Shown piece by piece: positions 19,368 to 32,389 of a stretch of 41,041 bases of DNA. Numbering within the stretch: position 1 is the first letter of the stretch; each line of letters opens with the position of its first letter. A program made the translations under genes and the position numbers. A model generated the notes under the pieces. It was not told the DNA's origin and did not search any database. It was given only the letters and a program-made list of their open reading frames with translations. This stretch comes from Gracilariopsis chorda (Eukaryota > Rhodophyta > Florideophyceae > Gracilariales > Gracilariaceae). The DNA is taken from positions 1-41,041 of the forward strand of contig NBIV01000679.1 in the NCBI GenBank assembly GCA_003194525.1. Direction: 5' to 3'.

Positions 19368-20902
19368 TCGCACCACACAGGGCCCGTATAGCTATCTCCT
19401 CGCTTCAAACATCTGTAGCTCTTTTAAAGATTCATCCGATAACAGCGCCTTCCACGGATAATGCCTTGCTTCGCACTTTTGACAAAATACAACGTAGAAC
19501 AAACTCAGTCCCTCTGTAGCAACCCGCGGATAAGATAAATTCGACTTGTTGCATCGCGTATGAAAAAAGACATAACAGGCTCATCACGAATTTGGTGCGC
19601 CCTGATCGCAATCTCCTAGCGACTAACCTTGGACCAAGAAGATCAGAATACGCAATTCCACCGAGGAAACCATCGAGGTGCCCGAAGTGCTCTATTCTTG
19701 AGCCCGGAGACAGACCCGTTCCAAAGTTCATGATCACGATTTAAGCCAAAGACTGAAGTCCTTTTCGCGCACGTGGGTCCAACAGCTGTTTTTGACGGGC
19801 GCGGATAGCAGCAAAAGAAACGGTGCGTTGCACCCGTGTATATTGACAGCTGTTGAACCATTTCGTATGCCAATCGGTCAGGGGGTGGTAGGTGGTGGTG
19901 AAGAAATGTTTCAGTCCTGAGACTCAGCAGAAGTGATGGCAAACTTCGAGATGAATTGGGAACCATTGTCCGTGTGGAGATAAGGCGGCAGTCTATACCA
20001 AAAGAGTGGTCTCCGGGTTCTACGCACCTACTGTGGCATAAGAGCTTTCGGGAACAACAAGTAAACTAATGAATTTGGAATTCTTTCCTGCTCGGCGGAA
20101 GAAGAGCACACGAATAATCGCAAGACTTTTCATTTGGCCCTAAGCAACGGGGGCATAGTGAAGGATTGGGTGACCTTACTGATCAACACTTGGCATGGCT
20201 TAGCGGAGAACAAGTGGGTGGCAGTCAACAGGAAATTAGGGCACAAATCTGACGCGTTTGAGGATGTATCGTTTGCGTGACAAGAAGCGAACAGCAGCCC
20301 TCAGGGCTGCCGTTCACTTCCACCACGAGCCTGCCCGTTCTAGAAATAATAGCAAAGCACAATCCGAATGAACGCAGCGGCATTTCTGAGTACAGGGCTT
20401 TCTGCAAAACGCTTGGCATTGGTGATGAAAAGATTGAAATCTGCGTGCGTCGAGGTGCTATTCTAGTCCAGAAGTGAAAGAACGGGCGTCGTGGAGCCAG
20501 ACCTTGGCAGCGGAAGATCTCGAGTTTTTCTGACAAATACAATCTCAGGATGAGAGTGACACTGTCAAACCAGAACTACCACTGGGCCGAGAGTGACTCT
20601 TTCTCAGAGAGCTCCACGCTGCATGGCCTGGATTCATGATGCTGTAAAACTCGAAAAACAGATGATATGATACGAGGGCTAGATCACCAGACGAGGCTTG
20701 AATGCACCGGGCGCGCGCTCGTTCGCACTGCCTTCTTAAAGCACGCTCGTCGCCAGCTTGACGTCCGCCCGAAACTCTCCACATCGCTCCCCATACCCCT
20801 CCCCACTCTCACACCCACGCGCTCTCCGCCAACTCCACCGTCCCATTCCGCCCCGCCGCCTTAAACGTCACCCACATCGCCGACAACACTCTTCCTCTAG
20901 AT

Positions 20903-22120
20903 ATGCCGCCCACGCAAGCTTGGTTGCCTTGGCTTGTGTTCACGGAGGCTGACCTCGCCCTCGTGCGTGAGCAGGACGTTTCTGTATCCTCTCTCTTCCC
21001 TCTGCCGTCCGAAAGGCAGCCGCCTTCGCGGGACAAAGATTCTGTGGCCGCAATCGTGTGGATCGCGTGTCGTTGCCGTACGCCTGCCCCTCCTCCCCCA
21101 CCGCCTACTCCGCACCTGCACGCCACTGCGCATCTCAGCCGCACATCGCCGTCACCGCTAACTGCCGCCGCGCCACCCGACCCCCCACCTCAAACACCGC
21201 TTCGGGCGCCTGAGCATGGCTTTTTTCCGGACTTTTTCTTGCCCTCGCCGCCCCAGAAGCAGCCGTCTTCGCAGCACGAGGATATTGTGGCCGAACTCGA
21301 GGCGATCATGTCTCGTCGCTGTGAGCGAGCACTCTCGCATGCCCCTCCTCCCCCACCGCCTACTCCGCACCTGCACGCCACTGCGCATCTCAGCCGCACA
21401 TCGCCGTCACCGCTAACTGCCGCCGCGCCACCCGACCCCCCACCTCAAACACCGCTTCGGGCTCCTGAGCATGGCTTTTTCCCGGACTTTTTCTTGCCCT
21501 CGCCGCCCCAGAAGCAGCCGTCTTCGCAGCACGAGGATATTGTGGCCGAACTCGAGGCGATCACGTCTCGTCGCTGTGAGCGAGCACTCTCGCATGCCCC
21601 TCCTACCACACCGCCTACTCCGCACCTGCACGCCACCGCCTATCTCAGCACCACATCGCCGTCACCGCTGACTGCCGCCGTGCCACTAGCCCCCCCATCT
21701 CAAGCACCGCTTCAGGCGCCACCAACGCTCCTACAAGTGCATCTGGCGCCTCAACCATCGCTGCCAATTCCACTAACTCCATCGTTAAGAAAGAAGCCAC
21801 GCTCACCTCCTCTCTCTCCGTTGCTGCGCGGTCCGTCGCGCTTCTGTCGCGTCTGCGCCCGCACTCAGAAGTCGGAAAATATCTTCTGTGCGAACCTGCA
21901 TACGTATCGCAAGTGTCGGAAGGCGGTGTGTCGACCGTGCTTCGGAGAGTTGTAATGGGACTTTGAAAGTGCAAAGGCGAGCGGAACGTGGATCTGTCCG
22001 CACTGCCGCGAAATCTGCCAGAAGATACCTGCAGCTCGTTGTCACATCTTCACTAAGGCTAATATGAAGAGAAAGGCATCTAGAGTACTTGGAGTCCTTG
22101 TAGTGGGAGAACCGTGTTGA
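20903..22120 (+). pseudogene. ORF A, unit 3: longest copy with an additional 85-residue repeat
   Basis: The frame is continuous for 350 codons (20903-21955), then TAA, then the second half of the zinc finger to the TGA at 22118-22120. One more 255-bp repeat is present (about 21217-21471), so the motif FFPDFFLPSPPQKQP occurs twice. Exactly 85 codons were added, and the frame was kept. The T/C run is T6C2 in the first repeat and T5C3 in the second; both hold the frame, unlike T6C3 of copies 1-2. The protein is otherwise as in unit 1. Confidence 0.65.
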
Positions 22121-23469
22121 CACTTTCACTTTTGCATGTTTTGTTCATGTGTGTGTGTGTGTGTCTTGTGTGTATAGTTGTTTTTTGCGTTGAAAGTAAA
22201 CAGGAGCGTACTCCTGTTTAATGTAAACATTCCGTTCTCTAATTTCTTCATTGTGGGTTAGAACAGTTCGCCACTAGTAGCAAGTACATGTTAACATGTT
22301 TGAAGGGCCGAGAGTGAGTGGCGAGGGCTCGGACACTCTCTTTTAGTGTCGGAAACGACAGCAGACACAAACATGAAGGCGAGGTAGCTTGAATGCGAGA
22401 GCAAGTTGGGAAGGAACCATACGTCCTTGAAGGACTACGTGTCTGCATTGAAGTAGAAAGTGTTACCATTTTCGGAGTACATTTGGTGCGGAAACGGATT
22501 GTACGTGAGCGCGCTGAGTTGGAGCGTTCGGCATGTTACCAATGATGGCCAGGGTGAATATCGGTCACGGGAGCAATGCGACGGGTGTGATGTTGGTGCG
22601 TGGCAAGGTACTACCTCTCAACCCACCACCTGGCACGTTGTGCGTTGAGAGATCGACCGCAGGGTGTCACGTGAATCTTGAGACAGCGCGTCTTGTAATC
22701 TCTACGTAGGTGCATCACAAGCGCGGTACGGCCGAAGCAAGGCTGCCGGAGGGAGATTGCCGAAAGCGCAAAATCCGTGGTATCTACATGTTTCCGGGAG
22801 AATGCACCGAACAGGCGCGATCGATGCGGCTACCTTCGTTGTCGATAATCAGCAATACCCGACCAAAAGCGCTGACACACAGGTGAAATCGAACACAGAG
22901 CCGTTTGGCATTTCAATCGCCGTCACTTTCTCCCGCCAGCTGGCAGCGATCACATTTTTCTTTTTCAGCCGGCTCGAAAAGCGGTCAAAACGCCGCCTTG
23001 AGGGCAGCCGCGCCAAGGACAGTGCCGGTACGAAACCGACGCTGTCACATACGCAGCAGAAATAAGTGTTGGAGGAGGGAAAAGCCCGCCCGTCCATTCA
23101 AAAAGTTACACCCCGTCACCGACACTCTCTCCCCCCCCTCCCCCCCTCCAGCGAGCCGTTCGCACGCGTTATACGCACGCTCTCTGGACGCGGCACAAAC
23201 GCGCCGCGGACAGCGCACCCCCCGCCACGTGCTCCGGTACTGCACCCAAACTAACGCGAAAAACAGCATCCGCACGTGGCGCCCACCTACCTTCGCACCA
23301 CCAGCTTCCGTACTTAAGGGAGCGCGCGTCGGCACCGCTCTGTTTCGCCGCCCCACCTCTCTTCGAAAACCAAGAAAGGCAGAACCTGTGACCCTTCCCA
23401 TTACCAACTCCGCTTGCACCTCCATCGTCCCAAAAACAGAAATAACGGCTCAACCTTTGGCACCCACAA

Positions 23470-24248
23470 ATGAACGTGACTCCCCCCGGCCCCCACGGTT
23501 CACGTAATAATCAGCCTTCTCCAAAGCACCCCCCGCAGCTCCCGCCGCGGCTCCCGCTCCCGCTGCAGCACCCTCTGCATCACCCTTTACAGCTCCGTTC
23601 GCCGCTCTCTCCTCCACACACTCCGCAGCACCCTCCGCAGCACCCTCCGCAGCACCCTCCGCAGAACCTGACGAACAAAACGGCGCCAGGCCCGAGCAAT
23701 CTGCCGCCAGTGGTCTCTCATAATGACCACCCCAATGGTGAGCCTGCTCAACTTCAAGTAACGGGCGTGCAGACTTATGTTCAAAACTATTGTATGTTCA
23801 ATGGCTCACCAATCCCTCCGCCCCACCCCCTTTCTACCTCCCTTTTGCCAGCTGCTGACAAACAAGTTCTTCTTTCTTCGTTTCCTTACACACAGACACC
23901 TTCAACTTTCACTCCAGCTGCACCGTCAATCTAACCTTTGCTGACGGAGAGGGCTTAACTCGAGTCACGTCCTGCCCACAGTCGGGCAATGGAGCCCCTA
24001 CCCCCGCGACAGTTAACCCCATACCACCCGTGGCGCCTGTGCATCCGGCCGGCCGCACGTCTCAGCGTGCTCCTACCCTCCAATACGCCCCTGAACAGCG
24101 GCCTCCACAGGCCCTCGGCACGTTGGCGTCCGTGCCCTCTCTACCTCGGTCTTCGCCAATGACGGAACGTCCCTGCAAACGCAGCCGTCTGTCCGCACGC
24201 ACAATGCCCACATCCAACCCCAGCGCGTTTGAGGGTGGCGAAGATTGA
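23470..24248 (+). CDS. ORF B, unit 3
   Basis: The copy corresponds to 11994-12772, with predicted intron 23738-23895. Both exons are open. Confidence 0.4.
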
Positions 24249-24257
24249 TTCCATAGC

Positions 24258-24833
24258 GTGCGTACCCGCAGCCACGGCTCCACGTCCTCGGATGTGGACG
24301 AAGCCTATCTGAATGACTGGGAGGCTGTGGTAGACATGTATTCATGGATCATGCATGGAACCGGTGCTCCGGACGGTGTGCCGCTGCGCGATCATTGCAA
24401 AGGAGACAGTCGTCGTGTGAATGACTACAGACTGCTGGAGAGGTGCCGCACAGTCGGAAAGACGTTTAAGTTTTCAGGCGCGCCGAGGTTTAAGGCGTCG
24501 ATCGGCTACCATACGCAACAACAATTGATCACATCGTACAGCTTGCGCCGCAAGCAGAAGTTGTACAATGTGATCAATCGTTGTCGCGTTTTGAACGCTA
24601 TGAGGAAGGCGGGTGAGCCCATGCCGGATGTCTTTGCGATGCTGGCAGAGATGATTGACACGCGCATTCGCGACAAGGAACGCGCCAAGGAGGAACGCGA
24701 GGCGAACCGCAAGGCGGAGCCGACGTGTCAGAGCTCCATGCCCGGCAGATCTACGCGCATTTCTGTGATGCCTGGAACTGCGCGTCAAGGCAAGCGATCG
24801 GTAGCTCTCGTGAGACGTACGGAGGATAGATAA
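24258..24833 (+). CDS. ORF C, unit 3
   Basis: A 191-codon open frame with MYSWIMH in place of MYLWIMH, a variant shared with copy 5. Confidence 0.45.
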   Translation: MRTRSHGSTSSDVDEAYLNDWEAVVDMYSWIMHGTGAPDGVPLRDHCKGDSRRVNDYRLLERCRTVGKTFKFSGAPRFKASIGYHTQQQLITSYSLRRKQKLYNVINRCRVLNAMRKAGEPMPDVFAMLAEMIDTRIRDKERAKEEREANRKAEPTCQSSMPGRSTRISVMPGTARQGKRSVALVRRTEDR

Positions 24834-25127
24834 CAGCTGCGCTCAAAGGGGCGGAAGCGGGAGGTTGTTTGGGTATTTTTCATTTTTGGGTGTTGATTTT
24901 TGGGGCTGAGCATGAAGCTTTGGATATCTGCGATGGCGAGCACCTGTGAAGGGCTGCTCTGTTGCTGCGGTCGCTGCGTTGCTGCGGTCGCTGCTCGCCG
25001 GCTGCGCATGTGCGCATGTGCGCGGCGCGTCGTGACGCGAGTGCGATGCGGCCGCCATGCGCGCCTCTCATTGGCGCTTCAGCGCCGCGGCGGTCACAGG
25101 CCGTCACGGCGGATTACAGCGCTTGTC

Positions 25128-25233
25128 TGCAGTGGACGAAAATATCACAACGCTCGTCATCAGAGCATCAAGTGTAGGAATTGATGAATCAAGGGTAGTT
25201 TCGCTAGAAGTTGCGCTGACGCTGCTGGCCTAG
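25128..25233 (+). pseudogene. DUF3326 3' fragment, unit 4
   Basis: The same 106-bp DUF3326 tail is retained at the unit start. Confidence 0.9.
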
Positions 25234-26768
25234 TCGCACCACACAGGGCCCGTATAGCTATCTCCTCGCTTCAAACATCTGTAGCTCTTTTAAAGATTCA
25301 TCCGATAACAGCGCCTTCCACGGATAATGCCTTGCTTCGCACTTTTGACAAAATACAACGTAGAACAAACTCAGTCCCTCTGTAGCAACCCGCGGATAAG
25401 ATAAATTCGACTTGTTGCATCGCGTATGAAAAAAGACATAACAGGCTCATCACGAATTTGGTGCGCCCTGATCGCAATCTCCTAGCGACTAACCTTGGAC
25501 CAAGAAGATCAGAATACGCAATTCCACCGAGGAAACCATCGAGGTGCCCGAAGTGCTCTATTCTTGAGCCCGGAGACAGACCCGTTCCAAAGTTCATGAT
25601 CACGATTTAAGCCAAAGACTGAAGTCCTTTTCGCGCACGTGGGTCCAACAGCTGTTTTTGACGGGCGCGGATAGCAGCAAAAGAAACGGTGCGTTGCACC
25701 CGTGTATATTGACAGCTGTTGAACCATTTCGTATGCCAATCGGTCAGGGGGTGGTAGGTGGTGGTGAAGAAATGTTTCAGTCCTGAGACTCAGCAGAAGT
25801 GATGGCAAACTTCGAGATGAATTGGGAACCATTGTCCGTGTGGAGATAAGGCGGCAGTCTATACCAAAAGAGTGGTCTCCGGGTTCTACGCACCTACTGT
25901 GGCATAAGAGCTTTCGGGAACAACAAGTAAACTAATGAATTTGGAATTCTTTCCTGCTCGGCGGAAGAAGAGCACACGAATAATCGCAAGACTTTTCATT
26001 TGGCCCTAAGCAACGGGGGCATAGTGAAGGATTGGGTGACCTTACTGATCAACACTTGGCATGGCTTAGCGGAGAACAAGTGGGTGGCAGTCAACAGGAA
26101 ATTAGGGCACAAATCTGACGCGTTTGAGGATGTATCGTTTGCGTGACAAGAAGCGAACAGCAGCCCTCAGGGCTGCCGTTCACTTCCACCACGAGCCTGC
26201 CCGTTCTAGAAATAATAGCAAAGCACAATCCGAATGAACGCAGCGGCATTTCTGAGTACAGGGCTTTCTGCAAAACGCTTGGCATTGGTGATGAAAAGAT
26301 TGAAATCTGCGTGCGTCGAGGTGCTATTCTAGTCCAGAAGTGAAAGAACGGGCGTCGTGGAGCCAGACCTTGGCAGCGGAAGATCTCGAGTTTTTCTGAC
26401 AAATACAATCTCAGGATGAGAGTGACACTGTCAAACCAGAACTACCACTGGGCCGAGAGTGACTCTTTCTCAGAGAGCTCCACGCTGCATGGCCTGGATT
26501 CATGATGCTGTAAAACTCGAAAAACAGATGATATGATACGAGGGCTAGATCACCAGACGAGGCTTGAATGCACCGGGCGCGCGCTCGTTCGCACTGCCTT
26601 CTTAAAGCACGCTCGTCGCCAGCTTGACGTCCGCCCGAAACTCTCCACATCGCTCCCCATACCCCTCCCCACTCTCACACCCACGCGCTCTCCGCCAACT
26701 CCACCGTCCCATTCCGCCCCGCCGCCTTAAACGTCACCCACATCGCCGACAACACTCTTCCTCTAGAT

Positions 26769-27731
26769 ATGCCGCCCACGCAAGCTTGGTTGCCTTGGCT
26801 TGTGTTCACGGAGGCTGACCTCGCCCTCGTGCGTGAGCAGGACGTTTCTGTATCCTCTCTCTTCCCTCTGCCGTCCGAAAGGCAGCCGCCTTCGCGGGAC
26901 AAAGATTCTGTGGCCGCAATCGTGTGGATCGCGTGTCGTTGCCGTACGCCTGCCCCTCCTCCCCCACCGCCTACTCCGCACCTGCACGCCACTGCGCATC
27001 TCAGCCGCACATCGCCGTCACCGCTAACTGCCGCCGCGCCACCCGACCCCCCACCTCAAACACCGCTTCGGGCTCCTGAGCATGGCTTTTTCCCGGACTT
27101 TTTCTTGCCCTCGCCGCCCCAGAAGCAGCCGTCTTCGCAGCACGAGGATATTGTGGCCGAACTCGAGGCGATCACGTCTCGTCGCTGTGAGCGAGCACTC
27201 TCGCATGCCCCTCCTACCACACCGCCTACTCCGCACCTGCACGCCACCGCCTATCTCAGCACCACATCGCCGTCACCGCTGACTGCCGCCGTGCCACTAG
27301 CCCCCCCATCTCAAGCACCGCTTCAGGCGCCACCAACGCTCCTACAAGTGCATCTGGCGCCTCAACCATCGCTGCCAATTCCACTAACTCCATCGTTAAG
27401 AAAGAAGCCACGCTCACCTCCTCTCTCTCCGTTGCTGCGCGGTCCGTCGCGCTTCTGTCGCGTCTGCGCCCGCACTCAGAAGTCGGAAAATATCTTCTGT
27501 GCGAACCTGCATACGTATCGCAAGTGTCGGAAGGCGGTGTGTCGACCGTGCTTCGGAGAGTTGTAATGGGACTTTGAAAGTGCAAAGGCGAGCGGAACGT
27601 GGATCTGTCCGCACTGCCGCGAAATCTGCCAGAAGATACCTGCAGCTCGTTGTCACATCTTCACTAAGGCTAATATGAAGAGAAAGGCATCTAGAGTACT
27701 TGGAGTCCTTGTAGTGGGAGAACCGTGTTGA
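26769..27731 (+). pseudogene. ORF A, unit 4: reference copy, open up to the zinc-finger stop
   Basis: An uninterrupted 265-codon frame (26769-27566). The first half of the zinc finger is residues 230-265 (Cys at C-x2-C-x10-C-x8-C-x4-C-x2-C). TAA at 27564-27566 precedes 54 more in-frame codons that hold the W-x-CPxCRxIC half and end at 27731. This is the cleanest copy for family comparison. Confidence 0.67.
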
Positions 27732-29082
27732 CACTTTCACTTTTGCATGTTTTGTTCATGTGTGTGTGTGTGTCTTGTGTGTATAGTTGTTTTTTGCGTT
27801 GAAAGTAAACAGGAGCGTACTCCTGTTTAATGTAAACATTCCGTTCTCTAATTTCTTCATTGTGGGTTAGAACAGTTCGCCACTAGTAGCAAGTACATGT
27901 TAACATGTTTGAAGGGCCGAGAGTGAGTGGCGAGGGCTCGGACACTCTCTTTTAGTGTCGGAAACGACAGCAGACACAAACATGAAGGCGAGGTAGCTTG
28001 AATGCGAGAGCAAGTTGGGAAGGAACCATACGTCCTTGAAGGACTACGTGTCTGCATTGAAGTAGAAAGTGTTACCATTTTCGGAGTACATTTGGTGCGG
28101 AAACGGATTGTACGTGAGCGCGCTGAGTTGGAGCGTTCGGCATGTTACCAATGATGGCCAGGGTGAATATCGGTCACGGGAGCAATGCGACGGGTGTGAT
28201 GTTGGTGCGTGGCAAGGTACTACCTCTCAACCCACCACCTGGCACGTTGTGCGTTGAGAGATCGACCGCAGGGTGTCACGTGAATCTTGAGACAGCGCGT
28301 CTTGTAATCTCTACGTAGGTGCATCACAAGCGCGGTACGGCCGAAGCAAGGCTGCCGGAGGGAGATTGCCGAAAGCGCAAAATCCGTGGTATCTACATGT
28401 TTCCGGGAGAATGCACCGAACAGGCGCGATCGATGCGGCTACCTTCGTTGTCGATAATCAGCAATACCCGACCAAAAGCGCTGACACACAGGTGAAATCG
28501 AACACAGAGCCGTTTGGCATTTCAATCGCCGTCACTTTCTCCCGCCAGCTGGCAGCGATCACATTTTTCTTTTTTTCAGCCGGCTCGAAAAAGCGGTCAA
28601 AACGCCGCCTTGAGGGCAGCCGCGCCAAGGACAGTGCCGGTACGAAACCGACGCTGTCACATACGCAGCAGAAATAAGTGTTGGAGGAGGGAAAAGCCCG
28701 CCCGTCCATTCAAAAAGTTACACCCCGTCACCGACACTCTCTCCCCCCCCTCCCCCCCTCCAGCGAGCCGTTCGCACGCGTTATACGCACGCTCTCTGGA
28801 CGCGGCACAAACGCGCCGCGGACAGCGCACCCCCCGCCACGTGCTCCGGTACTGCACCCAAAACTAACGCGAAAAACAGCATCCGCACGTGGCGCCCACC
28901 TACCTTCGCACCACCAGCTTCCGTACTTAAGGGAGCGCGCGTCGGCACCGCTCTGTTTCGCCGCCCCACCTCTCTTCGAAAACGAAGAAAGGCAGAACCT
29001 GTGACCCTTCCCATTACCAACTCCGCTTGCACCTCCATCGTCCCAAAAACAGAAATAACGGCTCAACCTTTGGCACCCACAA

Positions 29083-29862
29083 ATGAACGTGACTCCCCCC
29101 GGCCCCCACGGTTCACGTAATAATCAGCCTTCTCCAAAGCACCCCCCGCAGCTCCCGCCGCGGCTCCCGCTCCCGCTGCAGCACCCTCTGCATCACCCTT
29201 TACAGCTCCGTTCGCCGCTCTCTCCTCCACACACTCCGCAGCACCCTCCGCAGCACCCTCCGCAGCACCCTCCGCAGAACCTGACGAACAAAAACGGCGC
29301 CAGGCCCGAGCAATCTGCCGCCAGTGGTCTCTCATAATGACCACCCCAATGGTGAGCCTGCTCAACTTCAAGTAACGGGCGTGCAGACTTATGTTCAAAA
29401 CTATTGTATGTTCAATGGCTCACCAATCCCTCCGCCCCACCCCCTTTCTACCTCCCTTTTGCCAGCTGCTGACAAACAAGTTCTTCTTTCTTCGTTTCCT
29501 TACACACAGACACCTTCAACTTTCACTCCAGCTGCACCGTCAATCTAACCTTTGCTGACGGAGAGGGCTTAACTCGAGTCACGTCCTGCCCACAGTCGGG
29601 CAATGGAGCCCCTACCCCCGCGACAGTTAACCCCATACCACCCGTGGCGCCTGTGCATCCGGCCGGCCGCACGTCTCAGCGTGCTCCTACCCTCCAATAC
29701 GCCCCTGAACAGCGGCCTCCACAGGCCCTCGGCACGTTGGCGTCCGTGCCCTCTCTACCTCGGTCTTCGCCAATGACGGAACGTCCCTGCAAACGCAGCC
29801 GTCTGTCCGCACGCACAATGCCCACATCCAACCCCAGCGCGTTTGAGGGTGGCGAAGATTGA
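29083..29862 (+). pseudogene. ORF B, unit 4: one-base insertion
   Basis: An additional A (ACAAAAAC near 29288) shifts exon 1 into a frame ending at 29337. Exon 2 is unchanged. The insertion is private to this copy and in a homopolymer, so it may be an error. Confidence 0.4.
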
Positions 29863-29871
29863 TTCCATAGC

Positions 29872-30447
29872 GTGCGTACCCGCAGCCACGGCTCCACGTC
29901 CTCGGATGTGGACGAAGCCTATCTGAATGACTGGGAGGCTGTGGTAGACATGTATTTATGGATCATGCATGGAACCGGTGCTCCGGACGGTGTGCCGCTG
30001 CGCGATCATTGCAAAGGAGACAGTCGTCGTGTGAATGACTACAGACTGCTGGAGAGGTGCCGCACAGTCGGAAAGACGTTTAAGTTTTCAGGCGCGCCGA
30101 GGTTTAAGGCGTCGATCGGCTACCATACGCAACAACAATTGATCACATCGTACAGCTTGCGCCGCAAGCAGAAGTTGTACAATGTGATCAATCGTTGTCG
30201 CGTTTTGAACGCTATGAGGAAGGCGGGTGAGCCCATGCCGGATGTCTTTGCGATGCTGGCAGAGATGATTGACACGCGCATTCGCGACAAGGAACGCGCC
30301 AAGGAGGAACGCGAGGCGAACCGCAAGGCGGAGCCGACGTGTCAGAGCTCCATGCCCGGCAGATCTACGCGCATTTCTGTGATGCCTGGAACTGCGCGTC
30401 AAGGCAAGCGATCGGTAGCTCTCGTGAGACGTACGGAGGATAGATAA
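29872..30447 (+). CDS. ORF C, unit 4
   Basis: A full 191-codon open frame, as in unit 1. Confidence 0.45.
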   Translation: MRTRSHGSTSSDVDEAYLNDWEAVVDMYLWIMHGTGAPDGVPLRDHCKGDSRRVNDYRLLERCRTVGKTFKFSGAPRFKASIGYHTQQQLITSYSLRRKQKLYNVINRCRVLNAMRKAGEPMPDVFAMLAEMIDTRIRDKERAKEEREANRKAEPTCQSSMPGRSTRISVMPGTARQGKRSVALVRRTEDR

Positions 30448-30741
30448 CAGCTGCGCTCAAAGGGGCGGAAGCGGGAGGTTGTTTGGGTATTTTTCATTTT
30501 TGGGTGTTGATTTTTGGGGCTGAGCATGAAGCTTTGGATATCTGCGATGGCGAGCACCTGTGAAGGGCTGCTCTGTTGCTGCGGTCGCTGCGTTGCTGCG
30601 GTCGCTGCTCGCCGGCTGCGCATGTGCGCATGTGCGCGGCGCGTCGTGACGCGAGTGCGATGCGGCCGCCATGCGCGCCTCTCATTGGCGCTTCAGCGCC
30701 GCGGCGGTCACAGGCCGTCACGGCGGATTACAGCGCTTGTC

Positions 30742-30847
30742 TGCAGTGGACGAAAATATCACAACGCTCGTCATCAGAGCATCAAGTGTAGGAATTGATG
30801 AATCAAGGGTAGTTTCGCTAGAAGTTGCGCTGACGCTGCTGGCCTAG
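30742..30847 (+). pseudogene. DUF3326 3' fragment, unit 5
   Basis: The same 106-bp DUF3326 tail is retained at the unit start. Confidence 0.9.
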
Positions 30848-32389
30848 TCGCACCACACAGGGCCCGTATAGCTATCTCCTCGCTTCAAACATCTGTAGCT
30901 CTTTTAAAGATTCATCCGATAACAGCGCCTTCCACGGATAATGCCTTGCTTCGCACTTTTGACAAAATACAACGTAGAACAAACTCAGTCCCTCTGTAGC
31001 AACCCGCGGATAAGATAAATTCGACTTGTTGCATCGCGTATGAAAAAAGACATAACAGGCTCATCACGAATTTGGTGCGCCCTGATCGCAATCTCCTAGC
31101 GACTAACCTTGGACCAAGAAGATCAGAATACGCAATTCCACCGAGGAAACCATCGAGGTGCCCGAAGTGCTCTATTCTTGAGCCCGGAGACAGACCCGTT
31201 CCAAAGTTCATGATCACGATTTAAGCCAAAGACTGAAGTCCTTTTTCGCGCACGTGGGTCCAACAGCTGTTTTTGACGGGCGCGGATAGCAGCAAAAGAA
31301 ACGGTGCGTTGCACCCGTGTATATTGACAGCTGCAGCTGTTGAACCATTTCGTATGCCAATCGGTCAGGGGGTGGTAGGTGGTGGTGAAGAAATGTTTCA
31401 GTCCTGAGACTCAGCAGAAGTGATGGCAAACTTCGAGATGAATTGGGAACCATTGTCCGTGTGGAGATAAGGCGGCAGTCTATACCAAAAGAGTGGTCTC
31501 CGGGTTCTACGCACCTACTGTGGCATAAGAGCTTTCGGGAACAACAAGTAAACTAATGAATTTGGAATTCTTTCCTGCTCGGCGGAAGAAGAGCACACGA
31601 ATAATCGCAAGACTTTTCATTTGGCCCTAAGCAACGGGGGCATAGTGAAGGATTGGGTGACCTTACTGATCAACACTTGGCATGGCTTAGCGGAGAACAA
31701 GTGGGTGGCAGTCAACAGGAAATTAGGGCACAAATCTGACGCGTTTGAGGATGTATCGTTTGCGTGACAAGAAGCGAACAGCAGCCCTCAGGGCTGCCGT
31801 TCACTTCCACCACGAGCCTGCCCGTTCTAGAAATAATAGCAAAGCACAATCCGAATGAACGCAGCGGCATTTCTGAGTACAGGGCTTTCTGCAAAACGCT
31901 TGGCATTGGTGATGAAAAGATTGAAATCTGCGTGCGTCGAGGTGCTATTCTAGTCCAGAAGTGAAAGAACGGGCGTCGTGGAGCCAGACCTTGGCAGCGG
32001 AAGATCTCGAGTTTTTCTGACAAATACAATCTCAGGATGAGAGTGACACTGTCAAACCAGAACTACCACTGGGCCGAGAGTGACTCTTTCTCAGAGAGCT
32101 CCACGCTGCATGGCCTGGATTCATGATGCTGTAAAACTCGAAAAACAGATGATATGATACGAGGGCTAGATCACCAGACGAGGCTTGAATGCACCGGGCG
32201 CGCGCTCGTTCGCACTGCCTTCTTAAAGCACGCTCGTCGCCAGCTTGACGTCCGCCCGAAACTCTCCACATCGCTCCCCATACCCCTCCCCACTCTCACA
32301 CCCACGCGCTCTCCGCCAACTCCACCGTCCCATTCCGCCCCGCCGCCTTAAACGTCACCCACATCGCCGACAACACTCTTCCTCTAGAT

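Larger units (their letters stand above)
19262..25127 (+). repeat. Array unit 3 (5866 bp, with 255-bp expansion)
   Basis: This is the longest copy. It has an additional 85-codon repeat in ORF A (about 21217-21471) and a GT run two bases longer. ORFs A (to the TAA), B and C are all open. It shares the TATTCATGG variant in ORF C with copy 5. Confidence 0.95.
25128..30741 (+). repeat. Array unit 4 (5614 bp)
   Basis: ORF A is open to the conserved TAA. The first private homopolymer insertions appear in the second half (T and A runs near 28566-28592, near 28861 and near 29290), and one of them frameshifts ORF B. Confidence 0.95.

Noticed and set aside
27540..27600. A very short intron removing the TAA in the ORF A zinc finger
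   Set aside because: No donor or acceptor pair of realistic length restores the frame; candidates would be under 30 nt with poor consensus.
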